Assembly: GCA_905250125.1 (NCBI GenBank)
Contig: CAJNOL010000025.1
Span: forward strand, 250,666-314,665
Reading direction: 5' to 3'
Source of the DNA: Rotaria sordida
Lineage: Eukaryota; Rotifera; Eurotatoria; Philodinida; Philodinidae
Length of the DNA stretch: 64,000 nt
The notes beneath the pieces were generated by a model, which did no database searches, was not told the DNA's origin, and was given only the letters and a program-made list of their open reading frames with translations. The translations under genes were made by a program, and so were the position numbers. Of this stretch, positions 1 to 12,505 are shown in pieces; position 1 is the first letter of the stretch, and each line of letters starts with the position of its first letter.

Positions 1-170
1 ACCTATATATATCAATCTATTTTCTATGAATCTATCTGCCTAGTTATCTACCAACTAACCTACTCAACTATCTATTTATCTAACTATCCATCTACTTGCT
101 TAACTATCCACCTACCTAATTAACTAGCTACCTTTAACTGTCGGTCTTACTACCCATCTGTTTATTGGCT
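1..170. repeat. CTAT/CTAC-rich low-complexity tract
   Basis: The first 170 bases are a degenerate run of CTAT, CTAC and ATCT units (for example ctatctatttatctaacta). It looks like a decayed tetranucleotide microsatellite and probably continues beyond the left edge. No coding potential is seen. Confidence 0.6.
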
Positions 171-2269
171 ATATGTCTAACTCTTTTTTTGAATAAATAA
201 CTCGAGCTATAGTTTAAGTTTTCAGCAATATCTATAGTTGACATTGCTCTACTTTTTTGACATAGTCAACAACGAATTCTCGTACTGTTTGTGTGGAACA
301 CATGGACAGCTTTCAAGATGACCATTATCTGACCTAGTTAAAATAAAAATTTTAAGTGCAATGTTGCAGTTAGAAAGATCACTATCTATTCTATCAAACA
401 CCAAAAGCCTGAGATCACTAATTATTTACTTTCAAAAGATGTAAGGACCTTATTAGAGACCGTAAATTACAGTTTTACAAAAGTTGAAATTATAATAAAC
501 CTTTCTAAACATTATATTACAATCGAAAATGCATTGTTAATCTGGTCGGATATAGGTCCTCTTCAAAACTCAATATGTATTCAATAAGAAAAGCAACAAA
601 TTTTTCTGTCAATTGTGGACACTATTAGAAATCCATAAATTGTTTAGTTCTTGCTGTTTTACACTTATTCAAAAAATCGCCTGTCGCACTCAATTTTGCA
701 ATAAGCATCAACTATTTATTTAACTATTTGTCAAGCTTACTATCGAATTTATTATCTACATATTTAATCATCAACGTAACGCTTTGTCTAAACATCTGCT
801 TTATTAAATAACCGGCTATCGATCTAAATATATGTGTACCGAACTATCCATCTCATTGTATAATTATTTGAGTAACTGCTAAACGTTAATTTGATTAATA
901 GATGAAATATGGAAGTATAAAAATGTCACCAAAGTAAATAAGTCAACGTCAGAGTGAAGACACAACAATGTTTTTCTTTCATATTTTTATCATTCAACAT
1001 ATCTGCTCTCTATATTCTCACTATCAATATAGATACCTGTGCTTTTTCATATAAAAACGATTTTATCAGATAATTGCTATTAGTGTGATGCTTTTATGGT
1101 GTGGATTACATCTTTTAAATATTATATTCTTCATCTGTGATAAAAACAGATTTATATAATGAACTTTATCGAGTTTAATATATAAGTTTCAGTTTACTTG
1201 AATTTTTTGGTTATATCTATAACAGTATTTTGAAAATTCAAATTTCTGCTTCTATACTTCCGCACTAGTTTTAGATCGTGCATCACGAAAGAGAGAAGAA
1301 AATAGACTTTTGATCAGAGGTGGAACTGACTACTTACCTACTCACCGTAATACAGTTGAAAAAAGATATTTTGTTCTATTTTCGATATGAATACTTGAGT
1401 TTGCCAAATATACGCGCTATATGTCTATCATTGTTCTCAGATGCCTTTTCTCCTTCTTTCTATCGTCTATTATCACGAAGATTAGTATAAGAGAAAATCT
1501 AGTCAAGTATAAGAACAGCTATCTGCATGAGTAAAATCTCCATGTATATGGTGGTAGAGAAGAAAAATAATCGGAAAAAGAATAAAATATAGAGGATGCA
1601 GACAGAAAGTTAGAGAACACAAGGTAACAGTGAAAGCTCATGTAAATCAGTGTTGACTATGATCGATAGCTTAAATGCATGTGTAAGTTTGCCTCACAAT
1701 ATTCATTACTTGTATAGATCTACGATATTAAAATAAAAAAGACTACAAGACAAAAAATAATACTTAGGTCAGTCAAAAAGTAGTGAGAGTGACGCTTTAA
1801 TGCCTTATAGTAAGCTAAAGGAGAGTTTCTTTTCATATGAAACGATAGAGAAAAAAACGCTCTGGCTTTCTATGCTATTTGATCATACTTTAGTTAATAT
1901 TATGATACATTGTAAATTTTTTTTAATTCTATTTTGTAGAAAATCGACTTTGAATAAGCTAAAACATTTTCAAACTTTTATTATCCATTCGTTGAATTAT
2001 AAATATTTTGAAAATGCTTGATTTTCTAAACAATAGAAATTCAATTTAATTTTCTAAAACAATGATTTTCAAAAGAATTAGAAAATCCAAATAAATTCTA
2101 GAAAAAGTCAAAAATGAAAGCAACTTTCTGAAAAATCATTGCAAGAATGACCACTATAGAACCACTGTTCGTTCATGTATATAAATCAACCGACAGTGTT
2201 GTGCATTCATTATTTTCTCCAGTAACTGTAAGGAGTTGATAAATTATATTTTTGTATGAAAGGATACAT
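171..2269. other. gene-free AT-rich stretch
   Basis: I see no convincing exon, RNA gene or terminal repeat here. Open frames are short and lack splice-site support or residue patterns suggesting a protein. Confidence 0.5.
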
Positions 2270-2870
2270 AATATTTATTTATTTATCTTATTCAGTGCAT
2301 TTATCTGAATTCAATGTCTACGAATTTATTAAAAAATAAAAATAAAATTAATTCTATATTTTATTTGATGCATTAATGAAATTCATTGTTTATGAATTTA
2401 TTAAAATTGAAATTAAAATTAAACTATGATTTTCTTTGTTGCATTAATGAAATTCAATGTTTATGAATTTATTTAGATTAAAATTATCTATTGATTTATT
2501 TATTTTATTCGATGCATTTATGTAAATACAATGTCTATGATTTTATTTAAATTAAAATTATTTATTTATTTATGTTATTGGGTACATTTATATGAATTTA
2601 ATAGTTATGAATTTATTTAGATTAAAATTAAATTTAAGATTAATTATTTATTTTATTTAGCGCATTAATGAAATTCAATGTTTATGATTTTATTAAAATT
2701 AAAATTAAGGTATTTATTTTATCTGATGCATTTATGTGAATTTAGTGTTTATGAATTTAGATTAAAATTAAACTTAAAATTAGCTATTTATTTTATTTTA
2801 TGTATTAATGAAATTCAACGTTTATGGATTTATTTAAATTTAAATTAAATTAAAGTATTTATTTTATAGA
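2270..2870. repeat. 72-bp tandem repeat, about 8 copies
   Basis: A unit of the form (t)gatgcatttatg-aattcaatgtttatgaatttatt-(a/t)aaattaaaatta recurs about eight times. The gcatt(t/a)atg landmark falls near 2298, 2370, 2441, 2513, 2585, 2661, 2728 and 2800, so the spacing is about 72 bp. Copies alternate between gcatttatg and gcattaatg versions, which may indicate a higher-order dimer. The unit is almost pure A/T apart from the landmark. No protein is encoded. Confidence 0.8.
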
Positions 2871-2902
2871 ACAAATAAAAGAAACTTAATTGTGGAATAC
2901 AA

Positions 2903-2931
2903 ATGAAAATGAAAATGAAAATGAAAATGAA
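2903..2931. repeat. GAAAAT hexanucleotide microsatellite
   Basis: Four to five head-to-tail copies of gaaaat lie just after the 72-bp tandem array. Confidence 0.8.
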
Positions 2932-4379
2932 ATTCAAAATTGAATTTCAAAGTTCTAGAAAATGTTCAAATTAATAAACAGAATCCGAAATTCTAGGAAT
3001 GTCCATATTAATTCACTTTCGGTTTTCTAATTAGAAAATCAATTTTCTTATTTTTAATGTTTCGAATATCTTATTTCCAAAGAATTAAAAATTCATCAGT
3101 GAATTCATATAGGCATTCCTAGAATATCCTTCATTAAACTCTATAACTTATTTTCTAGTTTACAGTGTAGCAAATCTTATGCGACTGCAAGATCTAACAA
3201 GAATCTTATAGTAAGAATTGATGTAAGATTTCTGAGACCACGATTTTTTGTACGATTTCACATGATCGTGCAAGACTTAATGTCAGATTTTTTGACCTGG
3301 ATATCTATAAAATTCACTCTATTTTAGAATACCAAATTTCTAAGCCTAGTACAAATTTCTGTTTATGATAACAGCAAAGATATATTTATTTCGTTACATA
3401 CAAATATATGACTGTATAAAGATAAGAAAGTTTAGTCAAATAAGTGTGCATCAATTTAGAGAAAAAATATGTAACACAATATCGCGATACATAACGATAG
3501 AGAGCTACAGAAACTAAATAAAATTTCAAAAAAGCAACATCGTAGTGCAATGGTAAAATCAGATACAATTATATGATTGAACATCAGCGAGTAAAGACAC
3601 AAGTCTGAGTATATTCGTATAACGGCATTGGTATAAACACTCAGAATATAGCTTCAAGGATATAAATTTAAATGTACAGGAAAAGGTTACATATATGATT
3701 ACAGAGGTCTAAAGTTAAAGCAATGGAAGAGTAGTCATCGGTGTGTCGTAATAGGAGTATATCTATAAGCACACAGGTACGAGGCTACAGTCATTATAGT
3801 CCAGGTCTATACTGTAAAAAAATCCACAGAATAATAAATCTTTAAGGAGTTTATGACAGTGTGAAGTATAAAAACCTCTTTTTAACCATTCATGAAATCT
3901 TCGCAAGCCCTTTCATAAACCCTTTAGAAAAGGTATATGACCTTCGAATACCATTCATGTAAGATTTATGAAAGAGTTTATAATATTGATAAATCCTTAC
4001 AGAGTTTTCTATACGTTGCACTTCCATAAATTCTTCGTAAGGATGTATGAACTTCCTAACTGCTTTCAAATAATGTTAAAACAAATTATCAACAGAGCAT
4101 CTGAAAGTATTCATGAGAATTATGATTTGTACTCAGAGTTTATGAAAAGGTATATGAAGCCCTATAAAGAAGCATCCAAGGCGATCACTAAGTTAAAGTA
4201 AGCTTCTTTAGCGGTAAATGGGAGCCTTTATCTTATGGGCTGTACAACATTTACGAGAGAGTTATCGAAACGATCCTTAAATTAACAAAAATGTTGAAAA
4301 TCTTATAGTACTCAATCATTGCCCGAACACAATAATACATAAGACTGCGTGCAAAGACGCAACCAAACTGAACTGTTTC
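2932..4379. other. gene-free stretch with repeat fragments
   Basis: No gene is supported. Around 3170-3300 there are several taagattt / tgtacgat words, and similar words recur at 6595-6710. The two may be edges of one larger repeat, but I cannot define its ends. Around 3850-4170 the words ttcatgaa and tttatga recur irregularly. Confidence 0.35.
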
Positions 4380-4844
4380 ATTCTACTTGTCTCACAAAGT
4401 GTTGCAAAAAATATAAAGACACTTGAATGATGAGAAGAAAAGAAAAAAGTAAATTGTCTTCTTTCGTTTTGGTCATCAAATATTGCACAACTATCAGCGA
4501 AAGTGAATCAAGACGGAGAAGATTACAGAAAACAAATTAATCGATTCTTCTCTAAAGATAGTAGAAAACTATCACGATAACTAAACCAAGAAAAATAAAA
4601 GTAAAGTGAACTTTATTGACATACTTTTGTCCATAAAAAGCTGATTAGCTATAAGAAAACCGAATGACACAAATACAATAAATGTAAACGAACTTATTCC
4701 ATTTTCGTCATCAGATGTCCATCAAGTGTGAGCAGAACTAAATACAAAATGAAGAAGCAAACTGAACTGCGTTATTTGATTTCTTTCATAAGGCCGTGAA
4801 CAACTATAACAATAATGAAAAGAAAATTGAACTATACAGCCTCC
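4380..4844. repeat. diverged satellite-like sequence, left of insertion
   Basis: Words typical of the 158-bp satellite at 5,880-6,577 (actatcacgataactaa, aagaaaataaaagtaaagt, tctcacaaagtg) occur here in degenerate form. The element at 4845-5868 may therefore have inserted into an older satellite array. This is an inference from visual similarity. Confidence 0.4.
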
Positions 4845-5868
4845 AGACGTTTTGTCGCTGTGATTCCGAACATCTGTATTTGACACCAGATGTTCGGAAT
4901 TGACATTTTAGTCCTCCAACGGATGTTCGAAAAAAATGTAACGGATGTCCGTAACTAATAAAATGGATGTTCGTACGGTAGAGAATAGATGTTCGGACTG
5001 AATTATATCATAGGACAGAGTTACGAAAGATGGATGTTCGGAACGTAAACATAGGGATGTTCGAGACAAAATAAATAGTGTGCAAAACGGACTTCGATAT
5101 AGAGTGGTAGATGAAGGAGAAGAATTTTCATAATCTCGAGAGTAAAAACTCGAAAACAATAATACTATCAGTCAAGAAGTGATAGAGATTTACTGTTTTT
5201 TGTTATTTATTTGTTATTGTAATGTCTCTATCTTTGTGCTATTGTATTTCTTAAGAGTTCGACTTTCTATCTGTGAATATTGTTCTTTGTTCAATAAACC
5301 TCATTTATTTCTTATAATGAAAAGATGAAGCAAATGGACAGGCTAGGGAGTTTTGATAGTGGAATATTCCTTGCCAAACCATCCGCGAATAAGAGTGAAT
5401 AGAAGTTTGTATCTCAGTACACCCTTTACATCTGTGACTACATGTCTAACATATTGTGTACTGTGGTGTGACAAGAAGACCGTTCCGAATATAGGTTAAC
5501 TGGAACTAAAGTCTGCACTAATAAAAGAAGCACATCTCCGTTTCGAACTCCACGAACATCTGTTTATTGTTGTTCCGAACATCCCTATATTTTCATTACG
5601 AACATCCAGTAGTTTTTCTTACGAACATCCGTTAAAATTAATCCGTTCCTTCAACAGAAATGAGCATCTTGTTGCTGTTCCAAACACCCGTTAAAAATTT
5701 TTATGAACATCCATTTATTTTTCGATGATCGTTCCGAATATCCGTATTTTTCTAATTTCGAACATCCGATATTATTATCATAAAAATGATGATTTTTTGA
5801 AGAAAACGGACGTTCGGAATGAACTACGACATCGGATGTTCGGAATGAAAAGTAGCGACGAAACGTCA
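4845..5868. mobile_element. mirror-symmetric non-autonomous DNA element with arrayed 12-bp motif
   Basis: The ends form an inverted repeat: gacgttttgtcgct on the left, and the reverse complement of agcgacgaaacgtc on the right. Inside each end are arrays of a motif close to GGATGTTCGGAA. The left side has one reverse copy (4865), then seven forward copies near 4889, 4920, 4942, 4964, 4987, 5031 and 5053. The right side has eight reverse copies near 5552, 5573, 5598, 5620, 5678, 5702, 5733 and 5757, then two forward copies near 5808 and 5833. The central 5,170-5,540 part has no motif and no long open frame. Subterminal motif arrays of opposite orientation are typical transposase-binding regions in some DNA transposons; no transposase is encoded, and the superfamily is unknown. 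Confidence 0.65.
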
Positions 5869-5879
5869 AAATGCCAACT

Positions 5880-6577
5880 ATACTAATCTATTCGATTTTT
5901 CGTAAGAACATGCTGGACACTTATCGGAAGAACGAATTGAGGACAAGAAAAATAAAATTATTTTTCTCATTCTATTTCTCTTACAAAGTACACATCAACA
6001 ATCGGGAAAACTAAATGAAGAAAAAGGAAATGAAACTAAACTAACCGATTCGATATTTTCTATAAAATGGTCGATAGTTATCGGAACAACTAAATGAAGA
6101 CAAGACAGTTAAAGTTAATTTTCTCATTCTATTTCTCTCCTAAAGTGAGTGGCAACGATCGAGAAAATTAAATGAACCAAGAGAAAATGAAAGTAAAGTA
6201 ATCTATCTGATTTTTCTGGTAGAATGATCGGCAGTTACCGGAATAACTAATTGAAGACAAGAAAACTGAATTAAGTTTTTCGATTCCATTTCTCTCCTAA
6301 AGTGAGCCGCAACAATTGAGAAAACTATATGAAGGAAAAGAAAATGAAATTAAAGTAACCTATCCGATTTTTCTGGTAGAATGGTCAGCAGTGACCGGAA
6401 TAACAAATTGAAGACAAGCAAAGTAGTTTTTTTTCTGATTCTATTTCCCCTCTTAAAGCGAGTGCAAGCAGTCGGAAAAACTAAACGAAGAAAGAGAAAA
6501 GTAAACTAAACTAATTTCCTCAATTTCTCTTGCAAGATACAGAAAAACTATCGGTATAAGTATTAGAGGAAAGGATG
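5880..6577. repeat. 158-bp tandem satellite running into assembly gap
   Basis: A block containing ga(a/g)gacaagaaaa, tctatttctctc-taaagtgag, gagaaaacta and gaaaatgaaa-taaagtaa recurs four times or more. The gaagacaag landmark lies near 5939, 6097, 6256 and 6413, giving a period of about 158 bp. The array stops at the run of Ns, so its true length is probably collapsed in the assembly. No coding frame persists across units. Confidence 0.75.
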
Positions 6578-6587
6578 NNNNNNNNNN
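6578..6587. other. assembly gap (10 N)
   Basis: Ten consecutive Ns. A round number of Ns at the end of a tandem array suggests a scaffold join of unknown true size. Confidence 0.95.
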
Positions 6588-8351
6588 AAACATATTAAAT
6601 CTTACGGTAAGATATTTCTACGCTTCCGTAAGATCATACAGTATAAGTCTTACAGCATCGAGTTGTCAATAGGATCTTGTAAGATTTTTGTACGATCTTT
6701 GTACTATTTTTTGCCACTTGAAAGAATTGTATTTCTCTTTTATCGTCATAGTCAAGTCTCTTCAATATGACTACTGATTCAATACTTGATTCACGTTTAA
6801 AATAAAAAAATAATGTTTTACAATAACATAGTTTTAAATATAGAATTGAGAAAATTTTCTACTATGAACTTAAGTTTTCGTATTTCAAGCTTATGCATAA
6901 ATGTTAGCCGAAGTCAACATTAAACTTCCAGTTATTTTTAACATTTGGTTGCTCTTTCGATATCTTCAATAGTCTAGCTTAATTTATTGATTTGCATGTC
7001 ACACACATATTCATGTTGTCATTAAAATCTGAATGATAAAGAGACAAGCATACGATGCAAATTGATTTGCCTAAAGCAGCTGGGATGGCTCGCACACACT
7101 TCTTATTTAAAAAATCAAGGATTTCACCCGTACATACAACGACAAACAGCTAAATGATACGTAAATGTATGGATTATCATGCTCGCGCTTTGAATATTTC
7201 AGTCTTTAAAAAGCTGTTTTTTTCCACACTTAAACGCGATAAAAATATCATTTCGTACGTGCAAACACTTATTTAGAAACTATAAAGTCAATTGAAAACT
7301 ATATAAAAGCGTGAATTTTTAGAGTTGAAAATTAGCTTTCCTAATACGCTCTGAATTATCTGTTTCCAACTATTCAAATGCTTAAAATGTTAAATAAAAT
7401 AAGTATGAAAAGTTTAGTTTCGGAACATGCTCATAATTAACTGATTTTGACCGTTAAAAGGCCTCAATTTTGAATATAAATAATGAAAAAAAATATTTGT
7501 ATGGAAAAACGATCAAAACATTTATTTTTTGAAGCGATAACCCACTTATCTATTATCACTCCAATCATGACAGTAAAAATACTGTCGAAAAACGCGTCGA
7601 ATTTAGATTTTTGTTTGATTGACACATATGTGAAATACAATGAATATGATCTTGCTCATACAACTAACGTTTTGAGCATTCACACACTTGTAAATATTCG
7701 ATTAAAAAAACTTTGAACGCGTTCACGCTCAAAACTTGAATTTCCTAGTGTTTGCACGGCCAATTTTTTTTGTAAACACTTAAATGCGCAGAAAAGAACA
7801 CATTCAACCGTTAACGCGCGTTTTTTGAAAAAAATTTTCTGCTTGGGTTTTGGAAAAACTGCTGAAATAAATTTTTTCTCCAAAAAAGAACAGCCTCATA
7901 TTTCGCTTTTCTAAATTATATTTCAACTTTTATTGTCCATTTTTTTCACAAAAACAACACACTTTTACAGTTAAATTATAATATTAAAAACAACTGTAAT
8001 CTAAAAAACAATACAAAATTTCCAATTAAGATATGCTAAATATCGAAATTAGATAGTACGAGCTTTTTTGTACGATTATACTTTTCTTGACCTCTTATGT
8101 ATTTCATTAACTCAGGTTCATTTTTAACAAATGTAAAAAACTTATTATATTTTATCTTACAGCTCAATGTTATTTTTAATTCAGTAGCTATAGCTTCGCT
8201 TAGCACTCAATTTCGACTAGCTCTCCATGAATGTTCATATGACTAACAACATCTTCGGTAAATGCATTTAAACAATGAATTGAATATACACATAACAAAT
8301 AAATTTCGTTATTTGACCACAATTTGTTGTGATTTTTGCAATTAGAAGAGC
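6588..8351. other. gene-free stretch
   Basis: Near 6595-6710 there are repeated gtaagat / cttac words resembling those near 3170-3300. From 7200 to 7860 words such as aacgcg, cgttcacgctc and cacttaaa recur irregularly, suggesting an old repeat. I see no gene or clear terminal repeats. Confidence 0.4.
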
Positions 8352-9125
8352 TTAGAATTGATCGGATGGAATCTTTTCATAATATTGTGTCGGTGTCTTG
8401 TGAAAAAACTGCTCACTATCATGTGATTCATCAGCACGTTGTCCATAAAGTTTTTCATCAAATATTTGTTTTCTCGACCTCATGATCACCAATATCTTTT
8501 TGTATTTGAACAAAGAATAGTTCATGATAAGAAATCATTTTTTTAAATGTTGATTATAAAGATTTTTAATTTCTTCACGCTTGGTCATAAGAGGCATATC
8601 AAAAATAGCTATCGACTCAGCTAATAATGAGTGTTCATCATAATATTTGTTTATTTATTTGATTATACTTGACAAATACTTTAAAAAAATGAAAAAGTCA
8701 ATTTTTCTTGTTCATCTTTAGACATTGAATTTAATAATGCTCTTGTTTGATATCCAATCACACTTACACACTTACTGTTAATTTTGCTGATTGCTTCAAT
8801 GAAACGTGACAGAGTACTTCAATTGTTCGAAAATAACAAAATTGAAATTTTTCGAATCGCCAAGCCTATCCAATCAAAGAAAACGAATTTTTCGAAAAAA
8901 GTTCCAAAAATTATGCTTTTGATAAAGAAACAATTGTAACTCAGTAACAATACGTCATTAGAGGGAACTGGTACAAATTTTTCTTTGTCTATTTGAATTT
9001 TATTTACAATCAAAGATAAAGTCAAAAGCTTAGAAATCATTGTAATATCACATCTAATAGTGAAATTGTATAAAATCTTTCTGCTTGTTCTAATAAAGAA
9101 ATTATGTAAGAAATTTTGAAAAAAA
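8352..9125 (-). pseudogene. frameshifted remnant of an unrecognised gene
   Basis: Reading the minus strand, several adjacent open segments have protein-like composition but sit in different frames. They include a segment with SLLEQAERFYTISLLD (around 9125-9045), one with LLNSMSKDEQEKLTFSF (ending near 8690), one with YYDEHSLLAESIAIFDMP followed by LMTKREEIKNLYNQHLKK (8660-8540), and a last one with IFDEKLYGQRADESHD ending at a stop at 8352. The break near 8690 is in a T/A homopolymer and could be a single-base indel; the others need further shifts. No splice sites reconcile them. I do not recognise the family. It may be a dead host gene or part of a mobile element. Confidence 0.45.
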
Positions 9126-9954
9126 GCTTACTAGAAATGCTTCTCTTTTCCATAAGCATATATTGATAGTCTACAGCTGTCTCTATATCCATTGACTTTA
9201 TGTGCTCACAACGAAAGGATCAATTAATGTCATATCTTTTCTCTTGAATTTTTAGAATATTATTTTTTAACTAAAAATAAAATAGATCGAAAGAACAATC
9301 GATTACATCTATTGTGTAATGATATTGGTGTTTAACAAGCTATATAAGTTTAATTCATTTTCGAATACACCATCAATATATCTCTGTTAGCTGAACATGA
9401 TTGAAAGCAGATTACAGAATAGAAATCACTTGCCGTTATCTTCGCATCAATTCAAACAATTGAAGGATAGCTTGGACAGTAGAACCCGTCGAGTTCAGCT
9501 TTTTCACATTCGGATCTGAACCGAACTTCTAATCTGAGCGAAAGTTTTTAGTCTAGATCCTATAGTCATTTCGATTTCAGCTACTTACACACTCTTCACA
9601 TTTCTTAGACAATCTTGACGATGATCTTATAATAATCAAGACGTAATTGGCTATTGCTGTTATAGTATAATTAGTTAGGTCGGTCCAGAATCAACCCGAT
9701 GGGCTCTACTTGCTAAACATTATTCATTTCATTAACGGAAATCTATTAGCAATTAAGAAAAATCAAAGCTTTCTATAAATAATGTACCAGAGATCACTAT
9801 AAAACGATTAAATCAGATGATAATACAATATTCATTGTAGACAAAATGATAATATTTTATAGATCATGAATAATCATTTTATTGTTACACATAGAACGGA
9901 ATAACAAAAAAGAAAACGAAAAAACATAACAAGTGTAACATAATTATTCATAGA
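9126..9954. other. gene-free 3' flank of RRP1
   Basis: No gene seen. The 9480-9700 part contains words such as agaacccgtcgagttc, tcggatctgaaccgaac and atcaacccgatgggctc. They resemble a GC-richer block at 28,410-28,530 and phrases near 51,710 and 52,200, probably fragments of one dispersed repeat. Confidence 0.35.
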
Positions 9955-12505
9955 TCATTGATTGTTTTGTGTCTTCTTTTTTGAACCACCTTTCCCACGA
10001 TGTTTCTTTCGATGTTTTTTAACAGCCTAAGAAAAAAAAAAACATTTTATTTTGTATTTGAATAATTTTATTTTTATCATATTTACATCATATTTTTCTA
10101 GAAGTTGTTCAATTTCTTCTGGATGTGTTGCATTTTTCTTCTTATGACTTAATTCACCTAAATCTTTCTGTAATTCTCGTAAGGTCTAATAGAAACAAAA
10201 CAAAACAAAAAAAAGAATTGATCAAAAAAATAAATATATATTCTATATGTAAGTCATCTCACGCAAAATATGACATACTCACTAGAGATCCGCGCGACAA
10301 TCTCGCACCTCTTTCATGTTTTGCTTTATGAACACATTTCGCCAAGAAAAATCCGTTCCTTCAGTGATCTTTTAGGAAATTCTAAACCATGAAATGGTGA
10401 AGAGCGGGCTCCATGAAAGTTTGCTTAAAATTGTAGCGGTGTGCGCTGGAGCACGAGATGGGGCAAGATTGTCTCGTGGATTTCCAATACTCACCTTTCA
10501 TTTGATTTCGATTCTTTACAAGAGTTATTTTTTCTGAATAAACTCCTTTAGCACAGATATATGTGAAAATGCTGGCTCTTTCAGCGGAGCATTAGTTAAA
10601 AAAAAAAGTAATTAGCGAATATCTCTCTAATCATAAGAGACAAAAATCCGAACACTTCAGGATGGACTTTATACCACGAACCATATCTATAATGAAATTT
10701 TCAACAAGATCGAACTTCAAAAAGCTTCCTCTTACAAACCGATTTTCTCGAGATTCTGAAGGAGGATTAACACTGTTTGGAATTGGTTTTGAAATTCTCG
10801 TTCAGTTATAAGAGCATTTTTTCTTTTGTATATTCGTACTCTGTCATGTTACTAACGAAAAGTAAATCGTTTTTTTGGAAAACTCTAGATATGCTCAAAA
10901 AAAACTTTCAATAGAGACTATGTAACCTCAAGAGTTATCTACAGAATATAATATTTAGTTTTGAAAAATGCTATCTCTATTCGGAGTTTTTATTTTAGAC
11001 TAAAATGCATGAAATGAAAATTGATATCCTTTTTAAAGTTAGTTTTTATACTGCTAACTCCTCTAAACAAAGGTCTCTAACACTGTTTTTTTCATGGTTA
11101 ACTTAACATACATATAATATATAAAAATTAGCTCTGGGAAAGTTCATTATCCCGAGATGCACATGTTTTAATTTCGCAAAGTTATACCACTAACGAATGA
11201 TTTTACCCATATATACATATATACGTACGTTTATATCCACTTCACAAGATAATCGATTTGATTCAAATACTTCAGGTAATCGTTCATCAGATAATGGATA
11301 TATACCACGTGAAAGTGCATCAAATCTAAAACCATCTATCTAATAAATATTCTTATTTATTTAAATAATTTTACTTTCGAGCTAATTCATATATTTGTTT
11401 ACGATTTCGTTGTTTACAACTATCGACTTTTGCTATTTTAATTAATTTTTCTGAAAGAAGTTTATAATCAAACTAAAATAGAAAATAATAAATTTTACAT
11501 ATATATAAATAAAAATAAAATATACTTGTAAAACAGTATCATCTTGTTGTTCATTTTCATTATTTATTTCCATTTCTTCTTCAATAGCTTGTCGACCAAA
11601 TGGTTGTATTGTTTCCATTTCTTGTTCAGCATCTGGATCAATACCAACATCCGAATATTGAATTATTGGTAAGAAAAGATTTTTATAAACATGTTTAATA
11701 AGTACTTCACTAGAAATTTCAAATGAATATTGAAAAAACAAATCTTAATTATTTACTTTTCAGATGTTTTAATAATATTAAAAAATGGTGATAATAAAAG
11801 TATTAATTTTTTTGGTTTTAATTCTATACCACCTATTTGAGCAAGTTCTTCTAAATAAATATCAGTTATATGTAATTTTAAACCATCACAAGATCGATTG
11901 CCATTAGCACTAAGTACATTTTGACGAAGCATTTTTGTAAATTTTAATATATCAGCTTTAAACCATTTAAGATTTTTAAGAAAAACACATGATTCACGTA
12001 GAAAATAACGTACAAACTATTTTAATAAAATCATATTAAATATTAATGAACAACAAAAATAATTTTACTGTCATAAATTTGCTCAAACGCCATCGATCAA
12101 TACCCCACCATTCACGAGCAAATGTAGCAAAACCAGCATCGATATATAAACATGCTTGATCATTATCACGAAATTCATGAATCCAAGATGATATTTGTGT
12201 AGCTAATTGATCCTTTATATTAAACATAGAAAAAGAAAAATCTATGAATATGAAATTTTTACCTGTAAAATAGGTTTATCAGCCATCCACATATTATAAT
12301 AAAGACCTTTCCAAATTTTAATTAAATCATCATATGTAAAAAAACTTGTTGGATTTAATGTTCGAGCATTTATCCATGATTTAAGTCGTTCAATAGCTTT
12401 TGTTCGTTGAGCTTTACTTGAATCGACTAATTTATGAACAAGAATACGTTCCGGTTCAAGTTCTGTTAATTCTTGTTCATGATCATCGTTTGATTTGCGT
12501 GGCAT
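9955..12505 (-). CDS. RRP1: ribosomal RNA processing protein 1 (RRP1/NNP-1)
   Basis: Nucleolar factor of the RRP1/Nop52 family, needed for large-subunit pre-rRNA processing. Exons on the minus strand: 12505-12263, 12212-12069, 12016-11757, 11709-11526, 11472-11375, about 11339-11241, 10185-10087 and 10026-9955, giving about 399 residues. The family signature is clear: LIKIWKGLYYNMWMADKP near residues 65-80, then REWWGIDRWRLSKF, then ITDIYLEELAQIGG, an acidic linker, FDYKLLSEKLIKIAK, and a basic tail KKHRKKHRGKGG. The start was chosen as the Met of MPRKSNDD, which best fits family length. One intron is only 47 bp (11710-11756). The junction between the fifth and sixth exons does not keep frame with GT-AG sites: the exon ends AA|GTAAAA, while the homologous frame needs AAG then ATA GAT. 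This is either a one-base error or a real lesion. The intron 10186-11240 carries a dispersed repeat. Confidence 0.88.
10490..11215. repeat. dispersed repeat, copy A (in RRP1 intron)
   Basis: About 700 bp align collinearly by eye with 32,665-33,355. Shared landmarks, in order, are tcatttgattt-gattc, ggctctttcagc, taagagacaaaaat, a stretch ending cgattttctcgagattct (copy B: gattttttagagattct), atgctatctctattcgga, and aacttaacatacat before the end at atgattttac. The copies are roughly three-quarters identical. No long open frame is present, so this is an old non-autonomous element or a non-coding part of one. Confidence 0.75.

Noticed and set aside
5651-5869. Open frames within the mirror element
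   Set aside because: They run through the repeated motif array and encode only motif-derived repeats.
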